Assembly (NCBI RefSeq): GCF_002099425.1
Contig: NW_018344335.1
Span: 186,001 to 250,000 of the forward strand
Source: Phascolarctos cinereus
Lineage: Eukaryota; Chordata; Mammalia; Diprotodontia; Phascolarctidae
Length of the DNA: 64,000 bases
Direction: 5' to 3'
Within the stretch, counting starts at the first letter, position 1. The number at the start of each line of letters is the position of its first letter. Positions 9,791 through 20,493 of this stretch are shown here, in pieces. The notes under the pieces were generated by a model. It did not search any database. It was not told the origin of the DNA and was given only the letters and a program-made list of their open reading frames with translations. A program made the position numbers and the translations under genes.

Positions 9791-11020
9791 AATGAAGAGT
9801 TCCTTGTTTGGAGAATTATTCGAGTAGAAGCTGAATAATCATTTGGTGTAATGTCATTGTAGCGAATTCATTTGTTGAGGCTGGACCCCGTCATCGCTTC
9901 TCTGTCCCTTCCACTGCCAAGATTCAATGATCCTACCATGCTAAAAGAGGATGTTTGTGTAGGATGTCTTTGCGGGTGGATGTGTTTATGCGCCAAAGGG
10001 AGAGGAGGGAGAAGGGGAAGTAATGCTGAAGGCAATTTTGTTGAGTGCCAACTCTGCTCTTTAGCAAAGAAAAGGCATAGAAAAGATTTAACTGCATTCC
10101 ATGTTGTTCCTTTCAGAAAATGACAGCAGTGAAGAAACTGTTTTGTATTTATGTAACATCAGTTGTCAGGTGGGATCAGTTTGTTCTGCATATCGTTAAG
10201 CAAACATTTCACAGCCTGTCAGTTCCTGAGTTGTCTCAAATGTTTTGGTTCTTAAATACTTATGCAGAGTCATTAAAAAAAAAATCAATGTGTGTCTCTG
10301 CTCCTAAGAGGATGCCCATCTGAATTGACATCCAGGTTAAAGGTAAAGACACTTCCTCTGTTGGAGCAGTAGAGCCAAGATGGACACTTCCATATATTTG
10401 AACAAAAACCACAAAGAGGGTGACAGATTCCGAGGAATATGGAGAAAAAGGCCCCCAAAAGAACAACAACAAAAAAAGATGCAGGCCTGATATCCTTTTT
10501 GCATGTAGACACCTTGTATCCTCCTCACTGCTATGTGAGCAGAGATTGAAAAATAGGATAACAGAGGTTTGAGTCTCTAAAACTGTGATTCTATGGTGCC
10601 CAAAAGAAGTGGAAGAAATATACAGGTCATGCCACTTCCTCATTGATTTCCTGGGGAATCCTATTTCACAGGTTACAGTATCCTCTGTCCAAAGGCAAAT
10701 AGAGGAGAAAATCTTTTTTGTTGTTGTTGTTGCCAAAAGTGTATGGGCAGAATTATTGCAGGTAGACACTGGAGTGGTGCTTGAACCTTTAAATGAACAA
10801 CTATACAAAACCATTGTTCTTCACTCTGACCTTTCTTAAAATCCCAACAGAAGTGACACTGTCTGACTCTGTTCACCTCACTCAGGCATGTCCACTATAC
10901 ACTTCCTTGTTAATGATCTCTGACCTAGGACCCACTGATTCTGGTCCTGCTTCTTCCTTTGGGCCTTGTTTACATAATCTCAGAGGTGGAAGGAATTTCA
11001 AAGGCTTCTTCAGGTCATAA
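9791..11020. other. 1.2 kb without a recognisable feature
   Basis: No repeat family, RNA gene or exon was recognised, apart from a possible MIR scrap near 10975-11010. The minus-strand open frame across 10260-10814 has no recognisable domain and overlaps other frames in the same region, so I treat it as chance. Confidence 0.5.
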
Positions 11021-11765
11021 TCTTGGCATTATATTTGACTCCTGACTCTGTCTCATCCTAAATATCCCAATTACTTGTCAAATCTTGCCATTGCTACTTC
11101 CACATTGATGGGGAATCATTCAACCCAGAGATCCTAAGGCAAGAGAATAAATCTTCACTCCCACCGTCCATTTGACTGGAGGTCAATAAATCAAGAGGAA
11201 AGTCTAGAAACTAAAAAGTTTAATTAACATCGACTGATGCTAATTGCCAGGAGGATAGCAACAGCTTTAAACAAAAGGAGATATATACACACATAGAGGA
11301 TTTTATGGGATCCTGGGGAAATATTATATGGCAGAGAGAAAGTTCAATCAACCTATTAGGTGAGGTAGCTAGGCCACTTTCCTTATTTGAGAAGTTGAGG
11401 AATAGGGACTGCATGTCAAGAAATTTGGGGAAAATGTATTAACCTTGGAGTCTTAGGAGTTGCCCAAGACCAGGTGTGTCCCAGTGAAATAACGTTTTAA
11501 CTCTAGTAAATCTCATTATAATATCTTGCTCGGGCAGTAAATCTCTAAGATAGTAGAGGCCTTCCTAAAAAAAAAAAATCAGTTCAAGAACATTTTGCTC
11601 TTGCCAGCCTGAGGGTATCTATTTATGCAACCCTATAACTCTGTTTCCTTGGTCTCAAAGATGATTGTCTTTTTTAAAAAATTTCTAGGAAGAAGCTTCC
11701 TTCAAAGTCATAGTCCAATTGTTCATTTATTCCTTCCACAAAATCATCTCTCTTATCCAGTCTCA

Positions 11766-11940
11766 GATACTTATCAGCTATGTGACCCTGGGGAAATCAG
11801 CCTCAGTTTCCTCAACTGTAAAATGGGGATAATAACAGCATCTGCCTCAAAAAGTTGTTGTGAGGATCAAATGAGATATCAGTAAAGCACTTAGCATAGT
11901 GCCTGGCAAGTAGTACATGCTATATAAATGCTTATTCCCT
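11766..11940 (+). mobile_element. MIR SINE
   Basis: Forward MIR: 'agctatgtgaccctggggaa', 'gcctcagtttcctcaactgt', 'tgttgtgaggatcaaatgag', 'gtaaagcacttagcatagtg', tgctatataaatgctta. Confidence 0.85.
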
Positions 11941-12117
11941 TCCCTTCCCCCTTCATCCTACTCTTTCTTTTTGCTCACACAGTTGTCTCCTTAGTTCAGG
12001 ACCTCATCACCTCTTACCTAGATCATTCCAACAACTTAGTGATTGGTCTCCCTGCCTTAAATCTCTCACCCTCCAGTTCTCCCTATAGACTGCTACCAAA
12101 GTGATTTTTCTTAGATG

Positions 12118-12310
12118 AAGATCCTGACCTCAGACATATACTTAGCTATGTGAACTTAGGCAAGTCACTTAACCCTATTTGCTTCAATTTCCTTATCTGC
12201 AAAATACTCTGGAGAAGGAAATGTCAAACCATTCCAGTATTTCTGCCAAGAAAACCCCAAATGAGGTCATGAAGAGTCAGACACAAGTGAAAAGATTCAA
12301 CAGCAACAAC
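12118..12310 (+). mobile_element. MAR1 SINE, 5'-truncated
   Basis: Begins inside the tRNA-like part (cctgacctcagacata) and continues through the CORE and RTE tail ('ccaagaaaaccccaaatgag', 'gaagagtcagacacaagtga') to caacagcaacaac. Confidence 0.8.
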
Positions 12311-12587
12311 CATGCCCCATACCTAAAATGTACTCTCTCCCTTCTCACCTTTGGCCTCATGAACCCCTCTCTTCCTTCAAGACGAAACTCAAATAACACC
12401 TTCCACATGAAGCCTCTCCTGTTTTCCCCCCAACCACTACCCTCCCTACCAAACTACCTTATATTTAACTGCTTTGTATTTACTTTATTTGTTCTCTTTA
12501 TTTTTATGCTACGTATTTATGCATGTGTGCATTTAGGTATGCATTTATGCGTATGTGTGTCCCTCTGTATTAGAGATATATTAATCA

Positions 12588-12722
12588 TGTTTTACAGATG
12601 AGGAAACTGAGGCAAACAGAGTTGAAGTGACTTACACAAGATCACGCAGTTAGTATGTGTCTGAGGCTTGGTTTGAAATCAGATCTTACTGATTTGAGAT
12701 CCAGTGCTCTACGCCTAAGTCG
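12588..12722 (-). mobile_element. MIR-type SINE fragment
   Basis: 'ttttacagatgaggaaactg', gatcacgcagttagtatgtg, tttgaaatcagatcttactg, tccagtgctctacgcctaag. The distal part is missing. Confidence 0.75.
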
Positions 12723-12839
12723 TCATACAGTATTTCAACCTGAATGGAATATCTCCAGTGCTGAGTCCATTACTTACAAGGTCAGTCATTTAACTTCTGA
12801 AGTGTTCTTAATTATTAATTGTCAATTTTGCTTACAATA

Positions 12840-13520
12840 AGCTGAAACCTGCTTCTTTACAGTTTCTACCCATTGTTTCAAGTCTTGCCTTGTGGGACCA
12901 GCAAATCAAATCTAATTCTTCTTCCCTCTGTCAGCCCTTCAAATACGTGGAGAAAGATTTCCTGCTCCCTCCTCACCCAAGTCTTCCCAGATAATCTTTA
13001 AGTGATCCTTTAATGGCACTATCTCTACTTTTCACCTTTCTACTTATCTCCCTGTTGTTAGACAAGGTATTTTGGTAAGGTGGGAGGGCATTAGCAGTTG
13101 GGGAAAATTGGGAAAGGCTTCATGTAGTTTGAGCTATATCTTTACCTTCTAAGAGTACTTGGGATAGTCAGCGAACCTCACAAAGTGTGGTACCTGAAAC
13201 TGAGCATTATACTCCAGACATGTTGTTATCTGGGCAGAGTAAAATAGAACTATATCACATACCTAGTCCTAGATATCTATATCTCCCATAATGAAGTCCA
13301 AGATGCATCAGCACTTTTGGCTGCCATCTCAATATAGTCAACTTAAACCCACAAACATTTTTTTCAGACAAACAACTGCCTAATCACACCAACCCCATCT
13401 TTTACTTGTGAAGTTGATTTTTTGAAACCAAGAGTATAGGGCTTTACATTTTCCTCTATTAAATTTCCTGTTGCTAGATTCAACCCATCATTCTAACCAG
13501 ATGTGATGTTTCAATCCCTG
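12840..13520 (-). mobile_element. CR1/L3-type LINE, 3' region
   Basis: Reads as the reverse complement of the CR1/L3 end: 'cagcccttcaaatacgtgga', 'gaaactgagcattatactcc', 'tttggctgccatctcaatat', 'tttacattttcctctattaa', 'tagattcaacccatcattct'. The order matches the family, but about 13010-13160 is replaced by other sequence. No frame survives. Confidence 0.7.
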
Positions 13521-13754
13521 GCTAGTCCAATAGGGACATCACTCTAAGTTGATCAAACCATTAATGCACCACCCCATGATAAATAGGTAAATAGTAAGAG
13601 AATGCCTAAATGCACTTGAGATGTTCATATTACCTGGCCTAAATGAACTATAGCTTAGAATACTTAAGAAAAAAAAGCTAGCAGATGCACATGCTGAGCA
13701 GTGAATTTTGAAAGATTATGAAGAGTAAGAGAGGTGACGCAGAGTTGGAGAAAG

Positions 13755-14010
13755 GTGGCTAAGTAGTACAGTGGATATAGTGCTGGGACTGGAGTCAGGA
13801 AGGCCTGAGTTAAACTCTAGCTTTAGACACTTCTAGATGTGTGATCCTAGGCAAGTTACCTAATCTCTGTCTACCTCAGTTTCCCCAATTATATAATGGA
13901 AACCATGACAGCACCTCGATCCCAGGGTTATTGTGAGGATCAAAGGAGATAATATTTGTGAAGTTCTGAGCACAGTGCCTAATGCAGAGTAGGCATTTAA
14001 TAAGTGCTTT
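13755..14010 (+). mobile_element. MIR-type CORE-SINE, near full length
   Basis: tRNA-like head ('agtacagtggatatagtgct'), CORE ('gatcctaggcaagttaccta', 'cagtttccccaattatataa') and 3' part ('ttgtgaggatcaaaggagat', 'gcacagtgcctaatgcagag', taggcatttaataagtgct). Confidence 0.85.
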
Positions 14011-14034
14011 TTCTCTTCCCAGTTTTTAAAGAAA

Positions 14035-14850
14035 GAAAGAAAATTGAGTCTGAAAACCATAGGTCAATTAGCTTTATTTTTATTTCTAGGAATATTCTAG
14101 AATGTGCTCTAAAAGGAGCAGTTAATGAATATCTACAAAAGAAAGTGGTGATCATGGAGAACCAATATGGCTTCATGGAAAAAGAGTCATGCTAGACACA
14201 CTGTAATTCTTTTCTTGGCAGTATTTCTCAGCTGGTAGAACAAGGGAATGTTATCAATACGGTTTACCTAGATTTTAGCAAAGCATTGGACCAAATTTCT
14301 CATGTCTTTTGTACGGATGAGATGGAGAAATGTGAGCTAAATAGATGATAGGGCAGTTGTCTGGTTGAATGACTGGTCTCAAAGAGATGCCATTAATGAT
14401 TTGATATCAGCTGAGAAAGAGGTCTCAAAAGTTGTGTCTTGGGTATCTGTGTTCAGCTCTGTCCTGCCAACATTTTTATCAATGACTTGGATAAAGACAT
14501 TTATGGTATGTTCATTCAATCTGTAAAAGACACAGATATGAAAGGGACTGCTATCACAGTGGATGACAATCAGTCTCCACACAGTTCTATGAAATTTTTA
14601 CTATTTGGCCATATCTAATAAGAAGAAATGTATTAGCAATAAATGTAAGTTCTAAGCTGAGGTTTAAAATATAAGCTCCACAAATACAAGATGGTGGAAG
14701 TGTGGCTAGACAATTGAACAGAAAATGCTCTTGGGCATTTGAGAGGCCCACAAGCTCAATATGAATCAATATACGATATGATAGGTCATATTAAGATAAG
14801 CATGATGTCCAGGTCAAAGAGGTGATTATCTTTCTGTATTCTTTGTTGGC
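14035..14850 (+). mobile_element. CR1/L3-type LINE, ORF2 RT to 3' region
   Basis: Translation from 14040 gives ENHRSISF...NILECALKGAVNEY...NQYGFM and then a frame with VYLDFSKALDQ. These fit CR1/L3 RT motifs (NYRPVSL, QHGF, YLDFSKAFD). The end has 'ctccacaaatacaagatggt' and 'gcccacaagctcaatatgaa', typical of the family's C-terminal coding part. Stops and frameshifts are frequent, and the copy is ancient. Confidence 0.75.
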
Positions 14851-14889
14851 TCTCCATAACATCTTGGATGTTTGCCTTAGAAAACAACA

Positions 14890-15375
14890 GACTTCTCTTT
14901 TGTTTAGTTCAAGTCAAAAAATTCCAGCGACTTCCTATTGCCTCCAGGAAAAAGCACAAAATGCTCTGTTTGGCATTCAAAGCACTTCATACTATTCATA
15001 TCCCTCTCCTACCTTCCCAGTCTCCTTTCTCTTTAATCCCCAACACTGGCCTCCTAGCTGTTCCATGAAGAAGACACTCCATCTCTTGGCTCCAGGCGTT
15101 TTCTCTGGCTGTCCCCATGCCTCCTTGGCTTCCTTCAAGTTCCAACCAAAATCCCATCTTCTACAAGAAGCCTTCCCTAACCCCTCTTAATTCTAGTGCT
15201 TCCACCCTGTTATTTCCTATTAATCCTTTCTTTGTGTTTATTTGTTTATATGTAGTCTCTCCCATTAGATTGTAAGCAAGGACTACCTTTTGCTTCTTTT
15301 TGTATCCCTAATGCTTAATACAGTGCTTGACATATAGTAGGCACTTAATGAATGTTTATTCATTAATTGATCATA
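14890..15375 (+). mobile_element. L2 LINE, 3' end
   Basis: L2 landmarks in order: 'cagcgacttcctattgcctc', 'tttggcattcaaagcacttc', 'gcctccttggcttccttcaa', 'tctacaagaagccttcccta', tagattgtaagcaaggacta, 'cagtgcttgacatatagtag', 'gcacttaatgaatgtttatt'. The 3' end is complete. The frame across it is chance. Confidence 0.85.
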
Positions 15376-15489
15376 TTCCATTGCCTTCATCACTTTCTTA
15401 GTTAGAAAATAATTGGGTGATGTCATTCAGTTTTCCCTATCCAAAAAGCTCACTTCACTGATTGTTTTTTAAAAAAATAAATCATAATT

Positions 15490-15760
15490 TAATTATGCTT
15501 CTTCCATCACTGATGATGAAAATAAATCATTATAGAAATGTTGACAGACTTGTTCCATCTTACTTCTAGTTTGTTTCCTACTGCCAGCATCATCCATGTA
15601 TGCTTTTGGTTGATTTGGCTTATTTGAGTCCCACATCAAAGCTTTCTCTACACCAGTTTTTCTTCCACTCCTTAGGATGATGTCTGGTGCAGTGTCCAAA
15701 TGGAAATGGGATTCCCATAGATGGTGAATTCTTTGACATGCTCCATTCATGGATGATAAT
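15490..15760 (-). mobile_element. RTE-like LINE ORF fragment (tentative)
   Basis: The minus strand has an 85-codon open frame with KALMWDSNKPNQPKAYMDD and QTRSKMEQVCQHFYNDLFSS. This resembles the linker between endonuclease and RT in RTE/BovB ORFs (a KMExVxxxFYxDLF pattern). RTE 3' tails lie nearby, though in the opposite orientation. It could also be another LINE. Confidence 0.4.
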
Positions 15761-15864
15761 GTGCTGTTTTCATGAAGTCTAGAATATCATAGGGCTTCCA
15801 GTGAGTAGGCTTAGTAGCTAAAAGCTATTGGCTTAACATAAGTAGATGAATAATGCCTATTGTC

Positions 15865-16617
15865 CAGATTGTGGGGGCCATCTCTAACTGTCTTGATGTA
15901 TATCTTGCAATTGGACCAAGACGACTCTGGAGGAGAAAATGACTTTGGTGACTTTGTACAGCCCTCTCTCACTTAAACCCAATTCACTTGCAAGTCATGG
16001 CATCACCTTCCTGATGTCTTCTTCCAGAATGAAGGACAAACAACAATCCATGAGTAATAGTAGCTGCCCCCTTGAGGACTCAATGGGCCAGTTCCAGTTG
16101 GGCAATGCAGCTCCCTCCTTCCTAACTTCATTCCTTACTTCCTTCCCTCCTCCATTCCCCCCTCTATACCTTTCTTCCTCCCTCTTCTCCCTCCCTCCTC
16201 TCTCTGTCCACATAGAGCAGGCCTGTACAACTTGCTGCCTGCCAAAGGATTTCAGGCAGCCTGTGAAAAATGTAGAGGAAAATATCCTTGCAGGTTATGC
16301 AGGCCTGAAATAAAGTATCATACCCCTATCTGTGAGTGCTTTGCCCAAAAGAATGTAAATTTTGATCACTGAAACCTTACCAGGTATCTTGGGGTTTATG
16401 GGCTAGATTTCTTTCTTAAGGACTACTCCTTAAACCCAAATCACTTTGACTCTCATAGATGGACCAACTATAGGTCCCAGCCCAAGCCCCACCTGGTCAC
16501 CTTTGGGCCCTGATGACTCAGAGTAAATGTAAATAGCAATTGTTTGTGTTTTGGCCAGAAGCCCTGAGGGTCTTCCCCTCCCAGATTGATACATCTATAT
16601 ATAAATATATAAATATA

Positions 16618-16666
<49 letters not shown>

Positions 16667-16985
16667 TTTTTTTTATTAAGTAAAAGAGGCCATTCTTTGC
16701 CTCATTTCTTACCTAGCCTTAATCACTGAATGGGTGTTGCCGCAGTCAAACTGAGACCTAGGAAAGACCTTAGCTTAAAAAGGCCAAGGTCTCCCACTGC
16801 ACTGGGGCCACCTCCAGTCTCCTGCTCCTTGAGTTGCCACTGGACCCAGATGGTTCTGGAGAAGAAAGTGAGGCTGGTGACTTTGCACACCCTTCCTCAC
16901 TTAAATCCAATTCACTTGCAAGTCATGGCATCACCTTCCTGATGTTATGGTTCTCTTCAAGAATGAAGGACAAACAATAACAGCT
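15865..16985 (+). mobile_element. RTE-tailed composite repeat, copy B
   Basis: Same order as 4711-5545: an upstream RTE-like tail (15865-16040, ending gaatgaaggacaaacaacaa), then a body starting catgagtaatagtagct with a pyrimidine tract (16110-16205), 'aatgtaaatagcaattgttt' and a TG/TA microsatellite, then a downstream RTE-like tail (about 16760-16985). Its upstream tail is about 175 bp, longer than in copy A, and its body has an extra segment (about 16215-16320). Confidence 0.65.
16612..16668. repeat. (TG)n(TA)n microsatellite
   Basis: A run of tg followed by about 20 ta units within the RTE composite body. Copy A has a short T-run at the matching place, so the microsatellite grew after insertion. 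Confidence 0.95.
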
Positions 16986-16999
16986 ATACCCTGGAATCT

Positions 17000-17345
17000 T
17001 ACCAAATTGATTGGGTAGGTCTCATAAAATTGATGAAGGGCTGTCTTGCTAGAATCCCTCCTCTCCTCCCCCCACATTATATTATACTTTGAAGTTTTCT
17101 CTAAGCTTAGAATTTTCATCAGTCAAGGTCAATATAATGAGTGAACAAAAGTAGTCTGTTTACATTTTCTTAAGAGTCATAAAGATAACAGCATCCAAGA
17201 TACACATTTCAAAGCAAGTCTAGTTGGATCCTTAAAGCCTCAAATAACTTTACCCAGAGTTGGTTTACTCTCCACGTACACTAGCCCTATCCCTCCCTTT
17301 TTCCCCTACAGCCAAGATGAGGAGAGCCATCTCATTTCTCTTTGT
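17000..17345. other. Nothing recognised
   Basis: No repeat, RNA or coding signal that I can identify. Confidence 0.5.
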
Positions 17346-17346
17346 G

Positions 17347-17445
17347 CAGGGGTGAGGAACCTTCAGCCTTGAAGTCACATATGACCCTGTAGGTCCTCAG
17401 GTGTGGCTCTTTGACTGAATCCAAACTTCACCGAACAAATCCTTT
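17347..17445. mobile_element. hAT-type MITE, left half
   Basis: Begins with the TIR caggggtgaggaacct, continues 'gaccctgtaggtcctcaggt' and 'ctttgactgaatccaaactt', and breaks off near the centre of the palindrome (aacaaatccttttgtg). It is the counterpart of the left arm at 52367-52469. 17446-17814 holds nothing I recognise. Confidence 0.8.
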
Positions 17446-17814
17446 TGTGAGTATCTTCCATGATTCCCTACAAGCGTGAAATACAACGTGCTTCCTTAAA
17501 TTTTCATTTGGGACAGTTTCAACAGCTTTTGCAGCCCCTAAATGTAACATCTGAAAACTTTTGGACTATAAACTTCTATTGAAAGCTTTATTTAGTATTT
17601 AGCTTCTGGTGAGGGACAATGGTATGAGTAGAGGCTCTATTGCCTTTTCCCCTCTGAGACCTTCTGACCCCGTGAAAAAGCTTCTGTCCTTGGACTTTGT
17701 GTCTTCTTGTCCCTTTTGGGTGAAGTTTATTGGGGCCTCTGACCTTGTGAATTCAAAAGGTCAGGAAGGCCCTCCTGTATCCCAGCATTTCAGAGTCTTG
17801 GTTCCAAAGCTAGT

Positions 17815-18430
17815 AATGATTACGATAATAACAACAATAATAATAGCTAACATGTATGTGGGTATTTAGGTGGTGTAATGGGTAGAGCAGTGGGCCTGGA
17901 GTCAGGAAGACTCATCTTCCTGAATTCAAATCCAGCCTCAGATATGTACTAGCTGTGTGACCCTGGGCAAGTCATTTTACCCTGTTTGCCTCAGTTTCCT
18001 CATCTGTAAAATGAGCTAAAGAAGAAAATGGCAAAACTACGCCAGTATCTTTGCCAAGAAGAGTCAGACACAACTGAAAAATGACTGAACAACATTTACC
18101 TGGAGCTTGCTATGTATCAAGCATTGTGCTAAGCATAATAGTAATAATCACAACAATAACAACAATAGCTAACACTTACATAGCACTTACTTTATGCCAG
18201 GTACTAGGCTAAGCACTTTATAATTATTACTTTATTTGATCCTCACAATAACCCTGGGAGGTAGGCGTTATTATTATCCCCATTTTACAATTGGGGAAAC
18301 TGAGTCAAACAGCTGTTAAGTGGCTAGCCCAAGATCACACATAGCTAGTAAGTGTCTGAGGATGGATTTGAACTTGGGTTTTCCTGACTCCAGGACCAGT
18401 GCTCTACCCACTATGCTATCTAGCATCAAT
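17815..18430 (-). mobile_element. MIR CORE-SINE split by MAR1
   Basis: Outside 17852-18092 this is a minus-strand MIR: 'cacttactttatgccaggta', 'ttgatcctcacaataaccct', 'ccccattttacaattgggga', tttgaacttgggttttcctg, 'ctctacccactatgctatct'. Confidence 0.8.
17852..18092 (+). mobile_element. MAR1 CORE-SINE, near full length
   Basis: Head 'taggtggtgtaatgggtaga', CORE 'ctgtgtgaccctgggcaagt' and 'cctcatctgtaaaatgagct', RTE tail 'cagtatctttgccaagaaga', end aatgactgaacaac. It sits within the MIR, so it is younger. Confidence 0.9.
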
Positions 18431-18559
18431 TATTTGCTGCTTGGGCAGGGAAAGTCTTTTGAAAAACCCATCTTTTTTTTCCAAATTAATAATTTACATT
18501 TATAAAACAATAATTAGTGAGAAGGAACTGGGCGTGTGATTTACTTGTATAAGGAATCC

Positions 18560-18660
18560 CTAAGAGTAAGCGCTCTCTCTGTCTCTGTCTCTTTCTCCGT
18601 CTCTGTCTCTCTGTCTCTGTCTTAGTCTCTGTCTGTCTGTCTCTCTCTTTCTCTCACTCA
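18560..18660. repeat. CT/TCTG-rich low-complexity tract
   Basis: Imperfect tctctg and tctgtc units on the plus strand. Confidence 0.9.
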
Positions 18661-18689
18661 ATGTAAAGCTGTACCTTCTCTTCAATTAC

Positions 18690-19035
18690 CTATCCTAGAG
18701 AGCTGCCTGGGGAACTGAGAAGTTAAGAAATTTGCTCAGAGATTTACAGTCAGTATGTTTCAGAGACAACACTTGAACCAAGTCTTGTCTGTCTCTCTAT
18801 AATAATAATGATAATAGCAGATTTATATAAGTTTGAAGGTTCTCTAAAATACCTTCTTTATAATAACAAGGTGAGGCATATAATATTAGTATTATCATCC
18901 CCACTTTTTAGATGAGAAAATAGTTAGTAAAGTTAAATGACTACTAAGGGCAGACTTCTAGCAAGTGCAAACACAGAGTCAAACCATGTTCTTTTAACTC
19001 TAAGACCATTATTCTTTCTACTATTCCACACTATT
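18690..19035 (-). mobile_element. Two decayed MIR fragments
   Basis: 18690-18785 has 'gaagttaagaaatttgctca' and an end like acttgaaccaagtcttgtc. 18800-19035 has 'aaaataccttctttataata', 'ccactttttagatgagaaaa' and 'ttctttctactattccacac'. Both show the MIR order on the minus strand, with many changes. Confidence 0.55.
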
Positions 19036-19490
19036 TTCACGCAGATTCACATGTATTTATATATTTTATAGAATTATAACTTAGTAAGAATGTTCAGGGA
19101 TGTCCTAGTGGCATGACAAAAAAATGGAGATATTATAATTTCACTGGGACACCTTTGAAAAGTGGGTCATCTTATTTCTACCAGTCCAATTTCCTCGATA
19201 CCATAGTCTATGTGGGAGAGGGGAGAAGGATTGTGGCACTCCTTTTGGGCTCACTGCTCTCCCCTTCCCCCTTTGCAGCCCTTTGGTATAGGCATAATCA
19301 TCTGCCTCCTGAAGTTGCACTGGAGACTGAATTTCTCCCTTCTTGAATTTGGAGTCCTCAATCGCTGGATTACATTACTATTCCACTGTCAAGTTCTCCA
19401 CATAAGCCCGAGAGGGTGTCTGATTCTCTTAACCAATCACAGGATTTCCTATGTGGTGTCATCTGTCTTTATCTAATTATCAAAGCATTT
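19036..19490. other. Nothing firmly recognised
   Basis: AT-rich, then about 200 bp of ordinary composition (19190-19440) with no known repeat. A 'ttccccctttgcag' string resembles a splice acceptor, but no exon-like frame or repeat support follows. Confidence 0.4.
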
Positions 19491-20493
19491 TAATCACCTT
19501 TAATTATGATATGAATTTATTTATTTTTAGTTTTCAACATTTATTTCCACAAGATTTTGAGTTCCAAATTTTCACCCCATCTCACCCCTCCCCCCACCCC
19601 AAGATGGCATGCATTCTAAATACCCCTTCCCCTAGTCTGCCCTCTCTTCTGTCTCTGCCCCCCCTTCTCTTATCCCCTCCCCCTTCTATTTTCCTGTAGG
19701 GCAGGATAGACTTCTGTACCCCATTTCCTGTATCTCTTATTTCCCATGTGAAAACATTTTTTTTAAACATGTTTTTAAAACTTTAGGTTTCAAATTTTCT
19801 CCTTCCTCCCTCCCACCCACCCTCATTGAAAAGGCAAGCAACTCAATATAGGTTATACATGTGCAGTTATGCAAAACACTTCCATAGTAGACATGCTGTG
19901 AAAAACTAACTCTATTTCCCTTAATCCTATCCTGCCCCACCATTTATTCTATTCTTTCTTTTGACCGTGTCCCTCTTCAGAAGTAGTTGCTTCTGATTAC
20001 CCTCTTTCCCAATCTGCCCTCCTCTCTATCATCCCCCTGCTCTCTTGTCCCTTTCCCCTGCTATTTTCCTGTAGGGTAAGACAGATTTCCATACCCAATT
20101 GAATGTGTATGTTATTCCCTCCTTAAGCCAAATCCTATGAGAATAAGATTCACTCATTCCCTCTCACCTTCCCCTGTTTCCCCTCCACTGTAAGAGACTT
20201 TTTCTGTTTTTTTTTGTGAGATAATTTACCCCATTCTACCTCTCCCTTTCTTCTTCTCGAGTATAATCCTCTCTCATCCCTTAATTTTATTCTCCAGATA
20301 TGACCCCTTAATCTTCAACTCACCCTGTGCCCTCTATCTATCTATCTACATATACATACATATAATTTTTTTCCTCCAACTACCCTAATACTGACAAAGG
20401 TCTCATGAGTTATAAATATCATCTTTCCATGCAGGAATGTAAACAGTTCAATCTTAATAAGTCTCTTATGATTTCTCTTTCCTGTTTACCTCT

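Larger units (their letters stand above)
11025..12490 (+). mobile_element. L2 LINE, 3' portion, interrupted by SINEs
   Basis: Three L2-like pieces lie in order: 11025-11110 ('cttggcattatatttgactc', the 'LGV-FD' codons), 11941-12117 (tagttcaggacctcatcac, cctccagttctccctatag) and 12311-12490 ('atgaagcctctcctgttttc'). MIR (11766-11940) and MAR1 (12118-12310) separate them. I recognise nothing at 11111-11640. Heavily diverged. Confidence 0.6.

Noticed and set aside
10260-10814. 184-codon minus-strand open frame outside recognised repeats
   Set aside because: No recognisable domain, low-complexity stretches, and overlapping frames of similar length in other phases. No splice or conservation support can be seen.
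14822-15190. 122-codon plus-strand frame
   Set aside because: It coincides with the L2 3' UTR and reflects the L2 sequence in a non-coding frame.
19190-19490. Possible exon after a pyrimidine-rich ttccccctttgcag string
   Set aside because: A single acceptor-like string without a supported frame, donor site or similarity is not evidence for an exon.
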